Below are positions 29,912 to 35,201 of a stretch of 35,201 bases of DNA, piece after piece (the stretch's first letter is position 1; each line of letters starts with the position of its first letter). The DNA is from Chara braunii (lineage: Eukaryota; Streptophyta; Charophyceae; Charales; Characeae). The DNA is taken from positions 3,605,572 to 3,640,772 of the forward strand of contig BFEA01000038.1 in the NCBI GenBank assembly GCA_003427395.1, read 5' to 3'. A program made the translations under genes and the position numbers. Under the pieces are notes generated by a model. That model had not been told where the DNA came from. It worked only from the letters and a program-made list of their open reading frames with translations, and ran no database searches.

Positions 29912-29969
29912 TTTTGGTGGGAACCAAACCCCCTCCGGTTCAGACCTCTTTTGGTGGGAACCAAACCCC
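29912..29969. repeat. Direct repeat of a 21-bp word next to MITE
   Basis: TTTTGGTGGGAACCAAACCC occurs at 29912-29931 and 29949-29968 with identical sequence, 37 bases apart. Each contains GGTGGGAACC and a flanking TTTGG/CCAAA, so it is weakly palindromic. A third partial form (CTTTTGGTTCGGACCCC) follows. Confidence 0.8.
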
Positions 29970-30264
29970 TTTTGGTTCGGACCCCGAAAGGGATCGCAAA
30001 CGCCCGTAAGAACGAATGTCGGTTCGAGGACCTCCGTACGTACGGGCTGGTGACTTTGTTTGGAATAATATATATTTTTTAATGCGAACAGATCTTTATA
30101 CTTGATTTTTTTTTCATCTTTCATTCCTTGTGGGAACTCTCATATTCTCTAACCGAAGAATGAATATGCATATTGCTTCCTCCAAGAAAACATTGAGCGA
30201 TCGCCCGCGAAATCCCTTTCAACGCATAAATCTGTCGAACCAACATCCATTCACACAAAATATG

Positions 30265-30991
30265 TCATACGTGTGCACCATGTTTTTCAATACCCACGTC
30301 GCACTTCCTCCATAGGTAGGTTAGGTAAGTGACGGGGCCGGAGATAAAGACCATGTTTTTAAATTTGTTTTGGAGCGCAGCTAATTCGCCCTTCGCTCTG
30401 GCTAATTCTGAAGAATCCCCTTCCTTGGTGTGGTCCTTCCCTTCTAGGAAGCTAGCAGTGAACTTTCTCTGAAATTCTCTCCATATCTTCTGTAGCTTCC
30501 ACAATTTGTTGCATGGTATGGTTGATGGGGGAGAACTGCTTTCACAACTTGACCCTCATCGTTCGACTTTGGAACCCATCGATAAACAAATCCCTCCTTA
30601 CATTTTCGCCCCGTTCTAACTTGACAAACAACATATAGAACCTGCTGCGGTATTCAGGGATGCATTTGAGGGGTTTCTGGACTCGAACCTTAATCATGAA
30701 GAAAGCTTGCTCTGGGTGAATGTAGTCAGATTGGTTTAAGAAGTCCCTTTCGAAGGTCGGGAGATCGACCCATACGTAAGTGGTAAACCAGTGGTGCGCA
30801 TCCCCTCCCAACCTGGCAGGGATGTTGATCCTAGCTTCGTCATTGTCGTATTGTTGTGCGCACAGTGTGGCTAGCCATGCTTCGACCAGATGATGCGCAT
30901 GATCAAAGAGGTACAGATTAGGCGGGGTCGTTGGCACTCGTGCTCGAGGGGCTGGGGCCCCGCCCGCATTTGGTGCCAGATTGACATTCAT
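30265..30991 (-). pseudogene. LTR-retrotransposon Gag fragment
   Basis: The frame 30991-30542 (149 residues) fits the retrotransposon Gag family (Retrotrans_gag type): Trp39 in EAWL, then LGGDAHHWF (61-69), FERDF (80-84), and a later Y..RF segment. The Ala/Pro-rich start is common in plant Gag N-termini. A second frame (30504-30265) continues with helical, charged sequence (WREFQRKF...SELARAKGELAALQNKF), so a frameshift or stop separates them near 30520. No zinc knuckle, protease, reverse transcriptase or integrase follows, so this is a broken 5' piece. Ty3-type is more likely than copia-type from the Gag pattern. A possible primer-binding site lies upstream. Confidence 0.75.
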
Positions 30992-31130
30992 ATTGGGGGC
31001 CTGCCGACCTGTCGATCTACTTCGGGTTACTATAGGGTCATGTCATAGCGCGTTCCTCTACCTAGGACGCCCCTTGTTCGCCAGGTCGTCCCTTATATCC
31101 TATCTGATTGGCAATCTCAGGGCACGTGTC

Positions 31131-31144
31131 GGCTTCGATACCAA
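31131..31144 (-). promoter_or_regulatory. Possible retrotransposon primer-binding site
   Basis: The minus strand reads TTGGTATCGAAGCC, close to the usual plant site complementary to initiator tRNA-Met (TGGTATCAGAGCC) with two changes. It lies about 140 bases upstream of the Gag start on the same strand, where such a site is expected. The bases just before it do not end in CA, so the adjoining LTR border is not confirmed. Confidence 0.5.
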
Positions 31145-31146
31145 CC

Positions 31147-31592
31147 TCACGCCCGACGCGACTTCCTGATCGGAGTGTTAGTGGGTCTGGAAGTGCAAAA
31201 AGGGGTGTGCCAAGGATTTTTGGGAAAGTGGGGGTGGAGTCTCAGGTCGGAACAAAGATCTCATGTGGCAAGTTTCAAAGATTGCGCATGTTAGGTGGAT
31301 AGGTGTGGGTCGGGTTTTATGCTTCGGAGCTATCGTCTCCGTTGGGTGCATCGCCTGGGTCGGTCTCGTATTTGGTGGACCGTCGGGACGCTATGACTAT
31401 CTCGTTGGTTGCCCACCTGTCGACGCCTAACGTCGCAAGTCTCGAAGTCGGACGCGGCCGGTCTTAACCAAAGTGTCCATCGCTCCTCCTCCGAGCGAGT
31501 TCGCCGGATGAAGCTGGAAGCTCGGTACTCATGGTCCTGCAGACACTTCGAGCACGGGGGTTGAGGCCAGTAGGGGGTGATGGCGAGCAACA
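31147..31592 (-). mobile_element. Candidate 5' LTR or leader of the Gag-bearing element
   Basis: GC-rich sequence in an otherwise AT-rich neighbourhood, lying directly upstream of the possible primer-binding site. On the minus strand it would begin TGTTGCTCGCC at 31592, where AT-rich M4 sequence stops. A second LTR is not in the window, so the assignment rests on position only. Confidence 0.3.
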
Positions 31593-31609
31593 AAAAAAAT
31601 TCCCAGAAT

Positions 31610-32060
31610 TAAATAATCATTCTATAGTAAAATTACAATCTAAATTTCAAATTTTAGATCCATCTTAAAAAATGTCATTCCAATTTTAAAAATTTTCATC
31701 TTACTTGCAAACTTTCATTCCAATAATAGGGTATCCCTTCTTATTTGGACTGCATGCTAGAGATGGAATGAAAGTCTGGACGAGTTCATGAAATATTTTA
31801 ATTAAACTGTAATTCTAAGTAAGGATTTCCAGTCATAAATAGGTAAATCCAATTTAAATTAGACGATATTTGTTGTAGTGGAATGAAAATTTAATTAAAA
31901 CATTTCATAAACTTGTCCAGATTTTCATTCCATCTTGAACTAATAAATGTAGTTGGAAGGAAAAACTCATATTTAGACGGAAATTTATCAAATTAAACTG
32001 AAAATTTTAGAATTGGACAAAGATTGGAATGATAATTTATAAATAGGAAGGATTTTTTTT
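31610..32060. mobile_element. AT-rich foldback element M4, copy 2
   Basis: The segment at 31755-31810 (GGAATGAAAGTCTGGACGAG, then TTCATGAAATATTTTAATTAAA) is repeated in inverse orientation at about 31880-31940. Near the ends, CATTCCAATTTT and AAATTGGAC.AAGATTGGAATG also face each other. Copy 1 is at 28330-28740. The element adjoins the possible LTR at 31592. Confidence 0.7.
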
Positions 32061-32992
32061 TTATGGAATGTTTTTTCAACTTCCATTTCTTGTGGGAATT
32101 TTTCTGTTGAGCCAGGGCATGGCGGTCGGGGAGTGATAAGGTAAGATGTGGTGATAGGGAGGGAACTCGGTCCCTACGATAATGATCCTGGGTCTTGTGA
32201 CGGTGTGACACGTGCGTGGGTTAGAGTAGTGGGGGAGATGGGGAATACGTCCCAAGGCCTGATCGAGGTCCCACTGGCAGATTCGTTCGTTCCCCGTTAA
32301 GTAAGGGAAGTTCTGGGCTTCCGCCCTTGGCCATGCAGACAAGCAAGAGTGCTCACAGTATCCCCGAAATTCCCGATCCCTCAAACACTCACGGTCAGTG
32401 ATGTAAACAAGGGCATCGAAATTCATGCTGCAAGTTGGGGTGGAATGCTAGGTATTTGAGATTTAGCTGAGTTTAGGGTTCGTGGATGCGCGTGTAGGCG
32501 GCGATCGTCTACGGGCGAGCCTACACGTGTATACGCGAGCCCTGTCCTTCGGTCAGAGGGACGGAAGCAAATGGCTCGCAAGACAAATCATCCTATATAC
32601 TGAGACAACCTTCCAATAGCCTAGCATGCCTATCCAATTCATACACAAGCAGGATTACGCCTATCATCCATGCATCTAGTATTGAATCGAGGTTCATGCA
32701 ACACTTCCTTGGCCCATTAGTTCGAAATCACTCAAGGTCCAATCGTCAAGGATCAATCAGTTAGACCCATCAATCTAAGAGGACAGAGAAGTGGAGGGGA
32801 AGAAGACAACCATTCAACAACACCCGAGGAGAGCAAATGAAAACATACACGTAAACGGAAAAGAGCAAATGCTGATCCAGAAAGGAAAAAGAGGGGCGAC
32901 TCGCGCCGAATATCAAAATTGCTCAGAAGGAAAGAAAAATAATCAAAAATGGCTTAGAGGGGTAAAAGAAGAAGCTCATCGCACACTTCTTG

Positions 32993-32993
<1 letters not shown>
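32061..32993. other. Intergenic stretch with one strong hairpin
   Basis: No gene is recognised. A perfect stem CGTGTAGGC (32491-32499) with GCCTACACG (32519-32527) encloses a 19-base loop. The stretch from 32780 to 32990 is purine-rich. Frames are short and without domains. Confidence 0.45.

Positions 32994-33073
<80 letters not shown>
32994..33073. repeat. (TC)n microsatellite
   Basis: Uninterrupted TC dinucleotides of about 80 bases. Confidence 0.97.
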
Positions 33074-33076
<3 letters not shown>

Positions 33077-34590
33077 CATCCTGATGTGGGCAGTCCGTCG
33101 CCTCACACCCACACAGAGTTGTCACCCCGCTTGATCCAAGCATGCAAGCCAGGTTCGCCCGTGTGCCACAGTTCGTCGCAGCCCCACGTCAACCCCGCAC
33201 GCTTAGCATCAGCTCGTCGGATCGCCCAACTCTCTACTCACCTGCCAACTTTCACTCGTTAGCCGATCCTCTCGACCATGCTAACTTCCAAAATTCTTAG
33301 AGAGCGAGTTAATCGCGCTTACAAAATTTATAGCATGCATGAGTGTGCGCGTGATACCCGGGATTGTGTCTGAGTACGGGGAAGAAGAAGGAAGGGAGTG
33401 CCTACGACTGCAGGGGCAGGCCGCGACGTGGGGGACGTAGCCTCACTCCACACATCGATCCAGTCATGCACGTGTTCATGCCAATAGGACAGAGGAAGAA
33501 GTACGCGTGCACAGAGGCGCCACAAAAGATACCAAGAGCGAGGGAATTAAAGTTGCAATTATGCCTGCCAAAACAAAATTTACAGTTACACTCAGGATTA
33601 AGGCGCGGAGAAATCAGAGCACAGATCTTGACGCGGCATGGCGTGCGCAAGCAAGAAGCGCTGTGCAACAGAAATTGAGGCGCGCCTAAATTTCTAATTC
33701 TAATTCCTAGTTGTAAAAATAAATTCCGAATGAAGCAATTTCTGAGAGCCCGCAGGGGCTCGACATCAGTTGAAAATTCAAAAAAGATTTCCCTGCGCGA
33801 CAATCGTGCCAAAACTGCCCTATTCCCACAGCAGAACAAGAAAGAAGCTGTGACAACAGTTATTCGTTGTGCTCGCTCAGGCGCGATCAACTACCAACCG
33901 TCATGGGACCAGGCCAGCCCCCTCCTTTCCCAAAGGACGCGAAAGCACAAGGACGCGTAAAGCAAGGGCATCCACGCAATTCATCAGGTCATCCCGACTC
34001 AACCCGTTTCAACCCCCGACGTAGCCTCGCGCAGAAGATCGCGTGGTTGCAGAAAGTAGTTCGTCACAGCTCTTCCTGGCAGGGTGCTCTAAATTCAAAG
34101 TCTCATCATGGCGCTTCTCGCCAACTTCATTTGTCTCTCTTCTACACTTGAGTGCAGTTGATCTCTGTTATTGCCCTCATCATTTTTCTCACTGACATGT
34201 ACATCCTTGTTGTCTTCACAAGGCGCTCTTCTCAGCATCATCTTTATTATGTCTGTACTCCTCATCTTCATGATGATCAGTTTTCCTTATTATCTGCTTC
34301 TTTCCATATTCTCTTTCTCCTCCTTTGGTGCTAATTAATATCCCATATGGGGTGTTGGCGAGTTCTAACAAGGAGAGCCCTGCTCTACAGGGGCTTCACA
34401 AGGTGAGGGGTGAATGCCCTATAGGGAGTAGGAGCACATAGTCACTGTGCGGAATGCTCTATTCTGGGATTGGGAGAGGTGTACAGGCTGACATCTTTTC
34501 GTAGCGGAGGCAGATAAGGGCAATGGTTTGGCCCAGGCATGCTTTGGGCGAACTGGATGCCTTGGTGGGATGTTACATGCTGCGCGTGCA
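33074..34590. other. Intergenic stretch without recognised features
   Basis: About 1.5 kb with overlapping frames on both strands (for example 33402-33890 minus, 33730-33960 plus). None shows a family signature that I recognise, and the overlap on opposite strands argues against coding. Near 33690-33730 the sequence turns AT-rich (AATTTCTAATTCTAATTCC), as at a transcript 3' end, but this is only suggestive. Confidence 0.35.
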
Positions 34591-34594
34591 CAAG

Positions 34595-34806
34595 CGGGCC
34601 ATTTTGCAGGCCCGACGCCCTTCAGGCCAAAAGCCTGAATTTCAGGCCGAAAGCCTTAAATCCAGGGCTTACAGGCCCCATGTCGGATCAGGCCGAACGC
34701 CTGAATTTTAGGGCCACAGCCCCTATGTCGTTTCAGACTAAAAACGACATCAGCCTTTTTAACCTGAAACAAAGGGCCATTTTCGGTCGTTCATCAGAAC
34801 GACCGG
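34595..34806. repeat. Run of small perfect hairpins
   Basis: Consecutive short palindromes with different stems: CGGGCC/GGCCCG (34595-34614), TTCAGGC/GCCTGAA (34621-34639), a mismatched TTTCAGGC/GCCTTAAA (34640-34660), TCAGGC/GCCTGA (34688-34704), GGGC/GCCC (34711-34722), ATGTCGTTT/AAACGACAT (34725-34750) and CGGTCGTT/AACGACCG (34784-34805). Loops are 4-8 bases. AGGCC..GCCT hairpins recur with the loop CAAAA, CGAAA or CGAAC. The role is unknown. Confidence 0.75.
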
Positions 34807-34989
34807 CTCTGAAACTCAGGCACCGAACGAGGGTTTCGGAACAGGCTATTAATAGCGTGTTCCCCGCGCCAGCCTCAGCAGGCTGCTGCACGCCAGCCCC
34901 TGGCACACTTCGGCATTGGCAAGAGCTGCCTCCTCGGCCTGGCTCGCCCTTCAGCAGTCAGGAGGCAGGCCGAGGTACTACATAGGACT

Positions 34990-35150
34990 TCCCAGGCAGG
35001 CAGTCGGCAGTTGTAGTCTTCAGGATTCGGGAGCAGCACTCTAGAGGGAGCGCTACAGAGTAGTAGTAGTAGCGTTAGCTTATAGTCTTCAGGGCTGGGC
35101 GCAGTAGGTAGCTGTAGTCTCCAGCGCTGGGCGCCATAGCTAGGTAGTAC
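34990..35150. repeat. Short TAGTCTYCAG.GCTGGGCGC repeat
   Basis: The phrase GTAGTCTTCAGG (35013), TAGTCTTCAGGGCTGGGCGC (35082-35101) and TAGTCTCCAGCGCTGGGCGC (35115-35134) is repeated with AGTAG/AGCTAG-rich spacers. It leads directly into the terminal GA tract. Confidence 0.65.

Positions 35151-35151
<1 letters not shown>

Positions 35152-35201
<50 letters not shown>
35152..35201. repeat. (GA)n microsatellite at window edge
   Basis: GA dinucleotides with one A interruption, running off the end of the window. Confidence 0.95.

Noticed and set aside
33402-33890. Minus-strand coding region of 162 codons
   Set aside because: Overlaps open frames on the other strand over most of its length and shows no family signature.
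34539-34985. Plus-strand coding region of 148 codons
   Set aside because: It covers the run of small hairpins, whose structure explains the sequence better; no protein domain is seen.

Overview
This window looks like repeat-rich intergenic nuclear DNA from a green-lineage eukaryote. I found no intact host protein-coding gene. Three things point to a streptophyte: a block of degenerate plant-type telomere repeat (TTTAGGG) at 5463-5960, four U6 snRNA-derived sequences close to the plant U6 consensus, and plant-like LINE and LTR-retrotransposon fragments. The very long (CT)n, (CA)n and poly-A tracts would suit a large charophyte or plant genome. A Chara-like alga is my guess, but the sequence alone does not prove it. 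There is a 574-base assembly gap (10419-10992) inside a (CA)n tract and a single N at 27211.

Layout. 1-5250: small inverted-repeat elements, a U6 retropseudogene with a target-site duplication (1187-1297), and a 5'-truncated LINE C-terminus on the minus strand (3570-4440). 5250-7300: telomere-like block, a perfect 63-bp tandem duplication, a diverged ~86-bp repeat and an (AATC)12 microsatellite. 7700-9700: a cluster of Pol III-derived debris: two U6 pseudogene pieces, two tRNA-headed SINE copies in opposite orientation, and a 122-bp foldback. 10000-13100: microsatellites around the gap, a 20-bp minisatellite, another U6 pseudogene, and two inverted copies of a ~98-bp MITE. 13400-16000: a decayed LINE on the minus strand (endonuclease, linker and C-terminus recognisable, reverse transcriptase missing) interrupted by a foldback cluster. 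16000-16760: a foldback element with ~85-bp terminal inverted repeats. 18880-20870: an alternating ~125-bp tandem array, followed by a series of stem-loops with a conserved loop and copy-specific but self-complementary stems. 25200-25900: a ~147-bp tandem array of imperfect palindromes. 26100-30060: AT-rich DNA with short palindrome families and MITE copies. 30265-31150: a Gag fragment of an LTR retrotransposon with a possible primer-binding site. 34590-34810: a run of small perfect hairpins.

Nothing here works together as a gene pathway. What stands out is the number of independent families built on inverted repeats. The strongest candidate for something undescribed is the stem-loop series at about 20105-20861: several copies keep the same ~20-nt loop while the flanking stems change in sequence yet remain complementary. 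That pattern fits selection or a mechanism acting on secondary structure. Its function is unknown.
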